Source: Apus apus (lineage: Eukaryota; Chordata; Aves; Apodiformes; Apodidae). From it: a stretch of 64,000 nt of DNA. Shown in pieces: positions 1 to 11,105 of this stretch. Every line of letters starts with the position of its first letter. Within the stretch, counting starts at the first letter, position 1. The position numbers and the translations under genes were made by a program. The stretch covers positions 1,736,001-1,800,000 of the forward strand of contig NC_067294.1 of assembly GCF_020740795.1 (NCBI RefSeq). Reading direction: 5' to 3'. The notes below the pieces were generated by a model. It saw nothing but the letters and a program-made list of their open reading frames with translations. It did no database searches and was not told the DNA's origin.

Positions 1-3000
1 TGTTCTGCTGTGTTTGAAAGTGCAAGCAGGCTCGGGGGGGACTGTGGCTTCTCAAGGATAATGTCTCTGGGTTGATGGAGAGTGGATGGATGCAAGTTAC
101 CTGCATCCAAAGGTGTGGGTGAGCATGGACTTAGCAGTGAGTTCCTGCCTGGTGCATCAGAGAGGGGATTGCTGGCAGCCCTGAGCAGGGAGATAAGGTG
201 GATGATGCTTTTTCAGATAGGTGAGGGGGAGGGAGGCAGGGATGGGGCTTTCCCAGTATTTATGGTTTATTCAGTTGCTCATGGTGGGTGGTTAGAGCTG
301 TACTTGGACATGGAAGTCCCTCCTGAGCTCTGTCCTGCACCCAAAGTTTAGACCCTGTTGTGAGGAGGGAGTGGGAACATTTAATTGCAAGTCATAAAAC
401 TTACAACCCCTTGCATGTGAAGTGTATCACAGATCAAATGTACTTCAAGACACGAGAGCTCAGGACGTATGGAAGTTGTTAGAATGGAGATTGTGCTGCT
501 GCCAAGGATATTGGATCCAGATTTCTGGGTTGTTTTGTTTTGTTTTCCTTTGCCTTTGAGAATACTCTGAGCGTTGTAGTTAGAAATCTTCCAAGTCTGG
601 ATGAGGATTCAAATAACTTAGATAACTGGTTATAGAGCATTGGGGTTGGTTGAGGGTTGTTTCTGACCAGAACTAAATTGGGTTTCTCTATGTCTCAAGT
701 CTTTGGGAAATAAATTTTTATACCTTTTACATAAGGTTCCTGCTGATGGTAACTGTTCTTCTAGTCTGTGGGTCACTGATGGGCCGTGAGCTCAATTATT
801 TAATACCTGCCATTTCTTCCACTGACTTTTTTAACATGGTATTTTAAAAATACTCTTTTTCATTCTACTCTGCAGTTAGTGCTATTATTATTAATATTAG
901 AGAAGAGTGTGGCTTCTTTTCCTAAGAATATATTCTTAGCCCACTGCAGCTCATGACCCAAGGATGTGGCTAACAGCTCTGCTTATCTTTCAAACAACAA
1001 CAACAAAAGCTGGAAGTATTTCAGCTGTGATAAACAGGTACTGCAACCTCAGTGCCTGTTGTGCTTCCCCACTCGTTGATAAAGTCATGGGAAAAAATAA
1101 TTTCCAAGCTGAAGTCACTGACTGTGTTTCATTTGGGTCAGGTCCTGTGGGCAAGGCTGGTGGGAGTCTTCTCTAACAGAACTGAGAGCAGGAGGCTCCA
1201 ACAGGCATTTTCATCACTCATCATCCTAAATTATGCCTCTTGCTTTTTTCAGAGTGGCATTGACATTCAACATAACTGCCTTCAGAGTCTTTGTAAAAGC
1301 TTTGCCCAGCTTTGGTAGTTTTATCATGACACATACTGATACCTTAGAAGGGGCTTGGACATTATTACTTTTTTTGCTTGTTTTTAAGTTTTGCTTGGTT
1401 GTTTCACCTCTGGAAGAGTAGTGGGATGAGCTGGAATGTCACCATTTCCCTGCCCAGAGTTGTGGAGCTTTCCTGTGCATTGTAGCTGTGGTGGTCCAAG
1501 AGCAAAACCCAGGCCCAGCTTCCAGCAAGAAAGAGTCTTTTTCATTGCACAGAGAATTTGAGATGATGAGGGAAGAAGACTGGATAACAAAACACTGACT
1601 AATATGGTCTGGAGTTACTTGGATGATGCCAGAGCTGGCAGAGGTGGCCTGGCCCTTCTTGCTGTGAGAGGGAAAGGGGTGTGTGCAGGAAACATGAGTG
1701 AGAGATGCTGTAAGATCAGAAGATCAGAATAAATGCATTCATAGAGTTGCTGAGGGAAATACCTGCCTCATTAGAATGGTCAAAACTTGGTTCTGAGCTG
1801 GTTTCCTGTTCTGCATTTGCTTGATGCAAGGGCAGCAAGTAGATGTATTGAAGAGTAAATATCAACATGGATAATGACCTGGAGTTAAGAGCAAGCAGAG
1901 TAGGAGCAAGAGTAGGTGGTTGGGGTTTTTTTCCCACTCTTTATGAACTTGAAAATCCAAATATGAATCACAGTGGGGGTGCTACAGACCTTTCTGATCA
2001 AGTCAGTGGGATGCCACAGTTTCCAAGCCCAAGTGTAATGTTCAGAATTTAAAAGGTTAAATTGGTACCTCAGAGGAGGTGCTGGTGCAGGCTGGGGGCT
2101 CAGAAGAGAAACCAGATGTAGCTCAGCAAACCTGACCACAGGGAAAAAAAGCATTCTCTACAAACAACTCCTTAAAGCCATGGATTCCTGCAGAATAAAT
2201 GTCTTTCTGATGGTAACACAACTCTCCTGTCAACCACCCCAGTTCATGCCCTGACTGCTGCTGTGGTTGTCTCTGGTTTTGTGAGATTCTGTGGCTGCAG
2301 ATGGGCCGTGAGGTGTGTGAGCCCATCAGCTCCAGAAACTACTGAGACTTGAGTTGGTTTTTCTCATAGGGCTGGACACCAGTGTTTCTGTTCATCTCTA
2401 GGGTTGTGAAGTGCAACTCAATGCTCTTCAGTTGCTTTCTGATTTTTAAACTGAGTTGTTCTTTGAGAAGGCTGGGCTGGGCAGAGGGAGCTGCATCCCC
2501 TCGAGTAAAACCCTGGGACTAAGGTAAAATCACAGATAGGTGACATTAAACAGTAGCTTAAAGAATGAAAAACATTGGAACACGGTTTAAAAGTGGTTTG
2601 TTTTAAGCTGGTGTTTTTAAGTCTCCTGGAAAGTGAAATGGAGCTGAGTATATGAGCAAATTCAGGTATTACTCAGCCACTACTCCAAGTGGCAGGCCAG
2701 TAGTTGTTGCGTTTTCTGCGTGTGCTGTGAATAATTCAAGTCCAGTAACTCAGCAGGTTTGTGTCTGTGTAGGTCCCATCCTTCCGTGCACAACCACAAA
2801 CTCACCCTTTCCTTGGCAGTTGAATATGGCTCTTCAGAACCCTGCTACAGGTCAAATCCTGTTGGTACTGCAAGTGTTTCCCCAGGCTTTGAGCTCTGGC
2901 AATTCACCATTTCATTCCCATTTTCAATGATCTCTGAGATGTGGGTGTTTGCATCCCATGGAAGATGAACACTTGGCAGAAAGATGGAAACGGCTAAACT

Positions 3001-4560
3001 GAGACCCCATCCCTGTTGCTGGTTTAGCCTGGAGATGCCTGATGGCCTGTGGCCTTCTCAGCATGCTAGAAAGCTGCTCATGTTTGAGCTGAATCATGAA
3101 AACAGGTTTTCTCTCCATGTGACTTGTAAATGCCAATTCTCTTTCTCCCTCGTGCCACCTTTTGGTTGGCTGCAAAAATCAATGCAGAGTGATCAGCTCT
3201 AGGCTGGATGTTGGTTGGTTATCATGGTGTTACAGGAAGTGCCATAAACCTGGTTTGTGTGTGTATATGAATTATATCTGATTTTACATGCATGACAAAT
3301 CCTACTTTCATTAGAAGGTATTTCCATGATCGTAAGTGACTGGAACACCAGTCCCTGTGCACAGATGTGAGGTGAGCTGTGAGCTCAGTGTGCTCAGCAG
3401 CAGCAAAGGTGAAAGCACCAAGATAAAGCTTTATCTTGCAAACAGGGAGCTGTGATGTTTCTGAGTTAGAAGACCTCTTGATGACCCTGTCATGTTTTAT
3501 CACAGTAGTTCCAAATTCCTGTCTCAGCCTTTTGCTGGGCTCAGAACTACAGATTTTTAGGTGATAGCAGCAAGATTCATGATGGTGCATGACAGCTGTC
3601 TCTGGGCTCATTTTCATGGCTCTCTGCACACAGTTTCTGTGTTTAGAGAAGGCAGCAGCCTGGGTTCCCTCACCTTCTCCAAGTCTTGAGGACAAACCCC
3701 ATGAAATCTGTGGTGCCTGGGAATCCCACTGCTTCCCTGCTGCCTGTACGCACGGAAACGGGCACCAGGCAAGGAGCCCTTGGGAAACCCATCATCCCTG
3801 AACTCTTGGACCTGGTCTCTGGGTGTTGTTACTGCAGGCTGGGGGTGCTGGTGTTGCTGGGACCAGAATTGCTCTTAACCACCCGTTTGTGATAGTTTGT
3901 CATTTTTAAAAACTTCTTCCTTTTTCTGCCTCTGCCTGAGACTTGACTGCTTTGCAAAGATACAAACACCCACCAGAAATGCAGCATCTGGCCCCTGGTT
4001 TGTACTGGTTTACACAGAGTTATGTGAGGGCTTGTTGAAAAGAGCATTATGCTCTATCTTTTTTAAAGCATGTGATTCAGCACTGGTTTGGATTTGGTCA
4101 TAAACTGGGTGAATGCTGTATGCTGAAAAAACCTGAAAAAATCAAAGTAAAAGCTATTTGGGAGAAGATACTGTGACCAAAGTGATGGGCACATGAAACC
4201 TCAAGGGTTTTTTGGTCAGGGTCATGTTAAAAGCTCCTTGTAAACTAGTAGAAATTAAAAGCCAGGATTTTAGTGCTGGGGGGTTAAAGTAGATGGTGGG
4301 AGCAGTGGGGGTCAGGTCTCATCCCAGGGGTTGCTCTGCAGGGTTGTGCTGGGTCCTTGAAATCCCCCGGGAATGTCCTAAACCAGCAGCACCCACCTGT
4401 AGGTGGGCCAGTCCCTGAAGAGTGTGGATGGTCTTGTGGTTTGTGGGTCAGGGCTGGGGTTTCTGTCCCCCTGTGCAAAACCCCACAACCTCCCAAGCCT
4501 GGCTGCATCTCTGCGCTGACACGGAGGCTTCTCGTGTTCCCTAACCGTGCGTGCTACAAA
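1..4560. other. Intergenic DNA, no gene recognised
   Basis: No open frame here combines a start, a recognisable motif and usable splice sites. The longest open stretch (minus strand, 3222-3695) has no family motif and looks like chance. The composition is mixed, with short T-rich and AT-rich tracts and no clear CR1 piece. The 3' end of cytokine gene 1 lies just to the right. By mammalian synteny P4HA2 would be expected further left, but none of its exons is visible. Confidence 0.6.
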
Positions 4561-4582
4561 TGACAACACTTGGCCATGCTTG

Positions 4583-4638
4583 TTACAGAGTTTTAATTGC
4601 TGTGAACAGTTTTAATTGCTGTGTACAGTTTTAATTCA
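4583..4638. repeat. 19-bp tandem repeat, three copies, carrying poly(A)-signal variants
   Basis: Three copies of a 19-bp unit containing acagttttaattgctgtg run in direct tandem, the last one partial. On the minus strand each copy supplies one ATTAAA hexamer (4592-4597, 4611-4616, 4630-4635). They lie 84-127 nt past the stop codon of cytokine gene 1, so they are the best candidates for its polyadenylation signal. No AATAAA is visible closer to the stop. Confidence 0.6.
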
Positions 4639-4718
4639 CCTGCCTGCATCAGCACTTAGCAAAGATGCTGGTTTGTAGCAGCCATTTCTCCCCCCTCGCC
4701 CCCAGCCTCCTCACTTCC

Positions 4719-6937
4719 CTAGAACAAGCCTTTGCTGTGTTTCCAGGAGTCAGGGCAGGTGCAGTTGCCCTCCGGATATGAACGCGACTCACTTGTCAGG
4801 ATGTTTCTGCAGCTCTCCTCCTGATTGACCCATTTCAAGAATTCTTCCAGACTGTCTTTAAATTTCGAGAAATTACTTTTTACGTCCAAGCATCCTGTGC
4901 CATTGGGTGAAGATTTCTGGAAGGCAAGAGGAGATACTGATGCACCAATTAGAGGAATCCCACCCAAATGCTACACATGGCTTCCTCGGCTCTCTGGGAT
5001 GAAGGATGAAGCTGCTGGCTGTGCCCCACCAGCCCCAAACCATTAGTCTTACAAATTATGAGTCAAGCAAGCCCATCCAAGTTGTCTTTGACTTGCATGG
5101 TACTGCAGATTGTTCTGGGATGTTTTTCTGGGGGCAGGGAAATTATCTACCAAACTGGAAGAAGCGGAATCAGGTCAAAACATTTTCTCTCGTAATATCC
5201 AAATGATTGAGAGCAGGGGGGATCCCAGCAGCAGCCACCAGGCTCCTTCCTAGCACTGGGCAGAAGAGGATGTGGCCACGGGGAGCTCAGCCTGTTTGGT
5301 CAGTGATAGGGTGAGATGGTCTCTTCTGCAGCCCACAGTAATTAGCAAATTGGTGCAGATCTGGTTTTCCTCCTAAACCTGCTTCTCAGTTCCTGGGAAA
5401 TGTCTAAGCACAGTCTTTGCTGCAGGTACAGCCACAAGAAGAACACACACAAACCCTTTTCTATTCCCTTCTTTTCTGTCTTTCTCTTTAGTATTCAAAA
5501 GACAGGTTCCTTTCTCTGTAGTGTTCCTGGTCTGCCCCTCTCCTGCTAGTAGCTGTCCTGTTCTTTCTGAAGGACAAACTGTGCAGGTCATTACTAATTG
5601 CCCTAATAAATAATCTTCATTACTGCAAGTCTAAATGAATTATATTAATATATATAGTCCATATAAGACTGAATTTCTGCATGGCAGTCCTTGAGAGCCT
5701 TTCTTGAGGCTGCAGCTGCTCCAGAATTAAAAAGGAGGAACAATTTAGCTAACGAAGCTGAAAACTTTGAATTAGAATTTACCAAAAAGCAAGCAAGAAG
5801 TTAAGTGACAGGTGAAGCCTTCCTGAACAACTTCCACTGATGTTTCTCTAATTCCTTCAAGGGAAAATGAACTTTCAGGGAAGCTTGGTAGTTTCTTTTA
5901 AATCATAAAGGTGGGTCCTGGTATTTTTTCAGCATCTCAATTAAGAAATTACACCTTAATCCTCCATCCTATGCAAAAATTAAGGTGCTGGATTGCTCAG
6001 CATAGTCTGAATGGGCTACCAGGCAGGTGAGCAAAATCACCAGGTGTAAAAAGCCTGGATAAATAGATAGCTGCAAGAAAAATATTTGTAATGCAAATCA
6101 AATAGAAAAAAATTACCTTCAAAAAGTCACATTTTTCTTTAAGCTTTTTCATATCTTTTTCAACTATCTTCATACACTTACACCCGGGGATCTTCTCTAG
6201 TTCTTGAATAAATGTTTGGGTGTTGTTATATGCACAATGTTTGTTCTAGGAGAAAAAGGGAAATTTAGCAGTTTACAGGCAGAAAGCTGTTTTTCTGAAA
6301 GACTGATAAGTCATCCTGAATATGTTAACTTATTTTTCTCTGGAAATCTTAACTTCTTTCATCTGATTTCCTTTGTATCCCTTATTTTAATATTCATGTT
6401 ACAAATACAGTCTTCAGAACTAGTATAACTAGAAACTTTGCAATAAAAATGGTCCAGTTTCTGTCAGTGGTGAATGTGACAACATTGGGAATTTGATTCA
6501 ATTCCATCTAAATCAGAGGGTGAATTTTTTTCGTTTGTGTTTGCCTTGGAAGCAGGACACTTACAGAGCTGCTTTGACCATTTTTCCTTCTATTGCCAGT
6601 CATTTGGAGACCAGAGAAATTTCTTTGGGTGGCTCTGACTGATAGAAATAGAACAGAAAACAACAGGTTCTTACCTTGATGTGAAGGGGCCTGAAGAGCT
6701 TCTCCTGAAAACAAAATAAACCCATTAGTTACACATTGAAAATCATCTCAAACAGCATCTCTGGGGTGGGGGAAGTGGAAAATTATTTACATGTATGGAC
6801 CCCTTTTCAGCTTCAAGTAAACAAATAATCTCATCAATGATGATAGTTGTGTTCTGTGGATCTGGTGTTTCCTTCGGAGGAAGAGAGTAACTGGATGTCC
6901 CAGAGCTAAATAGTAACAGGAACAAGTGAAGATACAT
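4719..6937 (-). CDS. Four-helix cytokine gene 1: IL-5/GM-CSF type (KK34/IL-5-like or CSF2 candidate)
   Basis: I assembled four minus-strand exons: 6791-6937, 6675-6704, 6117-6245 and 4719-4916 (49, 10, 43 and 65 codons plus stop). All introns are GT-AG and phase 0. The 167-aa product begins with a hydrophobic signal peptide of about 16 residues. The ATG at 6937 is the first after the TATA box; the frame stays open upstream only through a TTG. The short exon 2, a cysteine four residues into exon 3 and the last-helix motif FKDSLEEFLKWVNQEE fit the IL-5/IL-3/GM-CSF family. The exon 2-3 segment PLHIKNKHC resembles the IL-5 segment PVHKNHQLC. Cysteines 63, 98, 111 and 138 also match the four GM-CSF positions. 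Odd points are nine mature cysteines, five N-glycosylation sequons and a C-terminal tail of about 28 residues. It is probably a secreted ligand for a beta-common-type receptor. That the gene exists is firm; its ortholog is not. Confidence 0.8.
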
Positions 6938-7027
6938 TTTAAAGATGTTATAGTTGGGAGCTTGACTCTTTTTATCTGAAAGGTGACTTGAATTCAAGCT
7001 CGTCTCTCCTGCCAGCTACTAAGCTCA

Positions 7028-7050
7028 CTTTTATAGAGAAGCTGAGTAAG
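7028..7050 (-). promoter_or_regulatory. Core promoter of cytokine gene 1 (TATA and AP-1-like site)
   Basis: Read on the minus strand, CTATAAAAG lies about 91 nt upstream of the ATG at 6937, which would give a leader of roughly 60-65 nt. Immediately upstream is CTTACTCAGC, whose complement contains TGAGTAA, one base from the AP-1 consensus. GATA-type motifs (AGATAAG) occur about 25 nt further out. The CLE0-type block found at genes 2 and 3 is absent. Confidence 0.5.
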
Positions 7051-10000
7051 TGCAGGATGAGATTACTATCTTATCTCAATCATAAATCATCAAAATAAGA
7101 AAGAGAACAACTTGAGCAGTTGAATTAGCAGCATATCTGATCTGAGGAACATTTATGATTAGTGTGCTGGTAAACTTCCTCAAGCCTCCAGCTCGGTAGC
7201 AACGCTGCAAGGGCAGAAACTTGGTGGATGAGATTCCAGAGAAAGATACTCATATCTGAGGAGATAATTCTGCTTGTAGTAACAGCCATGAAACTGATTG
7301 TTTCCCATCGGATGAGACTACATCCTATATTGCTGTAAATTATTGCAGTTTGAAGATTCTGGAGCCAACATCAGCTGAAGATGGAGCCCCTGGGACTTCA
7401 TCAATTGTCTCCATCTCCATGGTGTGACTTGGGCGGGCACTTGGGAGCAGCCTTGCCACACTGCCTGCACTTCCATGGCAAATATCTTTTCTTGGACCTG
7501 AAAAGAAAACAGAAGCTTGTTTATCATAGTAAGTGTGAAGGCTGGATATTACCCTGGTGTGATCAGTTTTTGTGGCAGCACTGTGAGAGCCTTCAATCCC
7601 AGCTGTCAGCTGCAGCCTCTCATCCCTGGGGCAGAAGTGTTCATGGCTTTGTTAGTCACACTTGGGTCCTTCTGAACAATTTAGGAAGGTTATCAGGCAC
7701 TTTGTGTCATGTGCACGTGTGAGTGTGCAGAAGGGCTGAGGGGACAGGGACACGTTGTGCTGCAAGGGCTGGGGTGCAGGGTGGGACCCTGGCATGCCCC
7801 TGGGGGGCTGGGTTCTCCCCAGCACCATCAGCAAAGAGATCTTTTTCTAAGATGTTTTAGGTTGTCCTGACTGGAAAACATGAGTCTGCACATTAACCAT
7901 GGCCATGCTATTCGCTGTTCATTTAAATTCTCCAGTTTGCAGATATTTAACTTTTCCAGTGTTAAGTGAAAGGTTCTTGTAGCAACAACCTCATGGGAAA
8001 CGATTGTCATGGCTGCACTTTCCAGCCCTGCTTGGTCTCACCTCTCTGGTGAAAGGCCTGAATCATCCTCTCAAAGGGCAAAACGTGAGCATCAAACTGC
8101 TCCTGGTTCTCTGGTGTCCAGGCCCCCTCTTTTCCCAGCCAAGGTGTTAGGAGACCAAGTAGCATTTAGCATCTACAAGCTCTTTTTAACCAACAACCTG
8201 AGGTAGAATTTATTAAAATGAGTCACTAAAGTAAAAGATGTAAAGAAACAACAAAGGGATCTCTGCTTTCTCCTATGTCAATGTCAGTATCTCCTGGTAA
8301 CAGCAGGGAGTCTGTTCTGAAGGGAGGAGTGTGTAGGACAGTGGCTCCTTCACCTGCTGGTCATTTGCCCCACGGGAAGATGTTGACAAGAGGCTCAACC
8401 ACTGTCTTATTAAGCTGTTCATAACAACATAAACAGGACTGCTCAAGTCTGTAACCAGCTGAAGTTTCCAAGGGTGTTGGCAGAGGGAATTCTGAGAAGC
8501 TGGGAGACGCAGACAGGCACACAAAGATCCCCAAAGGAGTAAAAATAACAAGCACGAAAGAGTGGGAGTTTGCACAGAGAGGGGATGCTCAGTGGCTCTG
8601 CCTGGGGTGCTGCAGGTGAGCTTGAGGCAGGCAAGCACTTCAGGTTGGTTCAGCAAACAGCGAGTCTGAAACCTTCCTTCACCTTCCTGTGACACTTCTG
8701 TTTGGAGCCGTACTGAGAAAAGCCGGCGAAAAGCCCGGGCAGGGAGGAGCCGCCAGCGCTGCCCTCCCCGCGTCCCCAGCCCGCGGGCAGCTGCTGCCGC
8801 CTGGAGCCCAGCCCCGCTGCCGCGCTCCTGCCGAACCTCCTGCAGCCGCCTGCGCTGGGATGCTCCCCAAGAGCTGGCTGGGAGAAGTGACGAGTCTGTT
8901 TGGATTTGCGTTTTAGCAAGCGACGGGGAAGGGAGTGTCTGCTGGGGGTGTATCTGCCCTTCCCCCAGCACCCGGTAAGGAGGGTGGGTTCAGCTTGCTC
9001 CAGCAGAACCCTTTACCAACCTGCCCTCCCCACCACCTGCATCTCCTGGTAGCCCTGGTCCACTGCTCTATCTGCCTCTCAGATTTGTGCTTGCTTTGGA
9101 GGCAAACTCAGCCTTTTGCTGTGCTTTGCTCTCACACCCCACACGGTCGTGGCCCCTGTCCTAGCTTTTTTTCTTCTCCTTGGAAGGTCAGAACTGCCTC
9201 TATCATCTGCACTCAGTTCCAAACGAGAGCAGCTGGGGATGTGTTGTGTTGGATTGTGCTCCAGCTCTCCAAAAAGCTGGAGGTTGATCACTGCCCTCCA
9301 AGATCAGCTTTTCAGTAGGCTGTGCTGGAGATGGGGCTGGAATATCTCCTTGGCTCTCTCACAGGGTTGTCCCAAGGGGCAGTGTGGGCATTGTCCCGAA
9401 AGCACAGATGTAGCTGCTGTCACCCTCCCACCCTCTCACCCACTCATGGCATAAGCTGCTTTGACTTAAAGCCACAAAAATGTTGAACTTCCTTTTCTAC
9501 GCTCTCTGTTTCTGTGGGTGTAAGTTGGTGCTTTATTCTTGACTGTTTGGAGGAGGCAGATGGTGACTGAACCTCCCCTTGGTTTGGGTTTTTACCCTCC
9601 CTGTTCATAGGCTGATACTGCATCTGCCTCCCCCTGCCCTCAAGAAGCTCCTCTTCAGCTGTTATTTAAAATAATAGCTAATTCCTGAAACCTGTTTTTT
9701 GCCTTAAGCCATCCCTGCAGATTCCAGCATGGATTTCCCTGCCCTTTCCCGGGGGTGTCCAGGTTATCCCTGTGGCACACCTGGGCTTGCACAACCACTA
9801 CTCTCTGCTCCATTCTCCATGAATCACCCAATTTAGGAAAATTTTCTTCAGGTCCTCTGTGATGCTTCCAAAAATAGGTTGGGCTGGGAGAGGGTTGCTT
9901 CTTGCAGCTGAAATTCTGCTGGGAGAATCCCCTTGGAAGGGGAAGGTGTGTGCCCAACAGCACTGATGGCCCAGGGGATGTGGGTGCAGCTGGGGGTGAC

Positions 10001-10411
10001 CCCTGCTCCCCCCTCCCAATCCCAAAGGGGATTTTATGGCTGTTTGCTAAATGTTTGCTTCTTTCTCTATGGCTGAATCTTCCTGAAGTCAGAATATTGC
10101 CCCCTCCAGGGTGGGAAAGGAGAGGTGCTGCAGTCAGATGTTTGAAATGAGAGCAGAGAAGAAACAAAATCCCAACTGTTTAAGAGCTACTTTTACCCAA
10201 ATTTGGAAACACAAGTGGTCTCAGGTGGATTTGGACCTTGTGGTGATCCTTTACAAAGGGATGTCAGTCATCTATAAAATGTATAATCAGCTTTTGTGTT
10301 TCTGAATAGAAACTGCCCTGAAACTCTCAAAACCTCACCACTAGAAGACCCTGATTCGATCAATCTGAATTTTTTTAGATGGAATATTTCTTAAATTACC
10401 ATAAAACATCA
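7051..10411. other. Intergenic DNA between cytokine genes 1 and 2
   Basis: No gene is recognised. A short CpG-rich patch occupies about 8690-8870 (runs such as gcccgggcagg and cccgcgggcag). The long minus-strand open frame across it (8273-8971) has no family motif and is explained by base composition. Because the patch lies between two inducible cytokine genes it could be a regulatory site, but nothing in the sequence proves that. Confidence 0.45.
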
Positions 10412-10446
10412 CCAAAAAAAAAAGAAAAAAAAAAAAAAAAAGAAAG
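10412..10446. repeat. A-rich simple repeat
   Basis: A nearly pure A tract with single G interruptions on the plus strand. It starts 23 nt beyond the putative poly(A) signal of cytokine gene 2. It reads as T on the transcript strand of that gene, so it is not its tail. It may be the poly(A) of an unrecognised plus-strand insertion or simply a homopolymer. Confidence 0.7.
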
Positions 10447-10468
10447 ATTTACACCTTAGTGCAAGACA

Positions 10469-10474
10469 TTTATT
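10469..10474 (-). terminator. Putative poly(A) signal AATAAA of cytokine gene 2
   Basis: TTTATT on the plus strand reads AATAAA on the minus strand. It lies about 630 nt past the stop codon at 11106, downstream of the AU-rich segment. The resulting 3' UTR length is ordinary for this cytokine family. Confidence 0.5.
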
Positions 10475-10715
10475 TTGCATAGATTCTGTTAGAGTTTGGT
10501 TACATTCTGTAGAGTTCTGCATACACATTTCCCAAATATTTAACTGTAAAAAAATATATAAATGATGTGTTGGCAGCACACAGCAGTAAGAACACTCATG
10601 TTCCCATAATTTGCACTTCACAATTTTCACATTTTAAAATGGTTGTCCCTGTGTTGGGAGCATGGGAATATTCCTCAGGTAATAGAAGTGGTTAAGCATA
10701 ATTTAAAAAGTGAGA

Positions 10716-10850
10716 GCTGACGAGGAGGTGAAAGGTGGCACCCATGGGCCTCACACCCATCCCACAGGGTGGTTTTACTCTGGCTTTGGGAGCACTTGCT
10801 GATACAGAACCAAGCCCTGGGGTTGGGTGCTAGAGACAGAGTGACAGCAA
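10716..10850 (-). repeat. Duplicated 3' UTR block, gene 2 copy
   Basis: This stretch aligns along its length with 20287-20440, the corresponding place downstream of gene 3. Shared landmarks in the same order include gaggtgaa, tggcacc, gggtgg, agccctggggttgg and gctagag.cag. The match runs on more weakly into the AU-rich element. This indicates that the two cytokine genes and their 3' UTRs descend from one duplicated unit. Confidence 0.7.
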
Positions 10851-10929
10851 ATCCAAAGTTGGATCCACAAGCTCCAACTCTCACAGCATTAAATAGCATT
10901 TTCCTAAAGTGAATAGTTATTGCATTGTG

Positions 10930-10997
10930 AAAATAAATAATTACCATTCTACAAATAAATAGAATAAATAAATATTAAAATATATATGAATAAATAA
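10930..10997 (-). promoter_or_regulatory. AU-rich element in the 3' UTR of cytokine gene 2
   Basis: On the minus strand this segment contains several ATTTA pentamers, some overlapping (for example ATTTATTTATTC), in an AT-rich setting 110-180 nt past the stop codon. In GM-CSF and IL-3 mRNAs such elements drive rapid decay through TTP/AUF1-type proteins. I infer the same role here. Confidence 0.75.
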
Positions 10998-11105
10998 TGT
11001 CTCCCAATAGCCTTGCTCACTGGAGGAAGAGTACATGAGCAAGGATATGCAAAGCTCAGATCTCCCTGCAGGCTGGACCAGGAGTGCTTCAGACTTCTTT
11101 GAAGA

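Noticed and set aside
3222..3695. 157-codon minus-strand open frame
   Set aside because: No motif, no signal peptide and no supporting splice sites; consistent with chance in a window of this size.
6938..6997. Upstream extension of cytokine gene 1 exon 1
   Set aside because: It begins with TTG rather than ATG and would place hydrophilic residues before the signal peptide.
8273..8971. 232-codon minus-strand open frame
   Set aside because: It crosses a GC-rich patch, has no recognisable domain and does not resemble the neighbouring cytokine exons.
10412..10446. Poly(A) tail of a processed pseudogene
   Set aside because: No retrocopied coding sequence or target-site duplication was recognised next to it.
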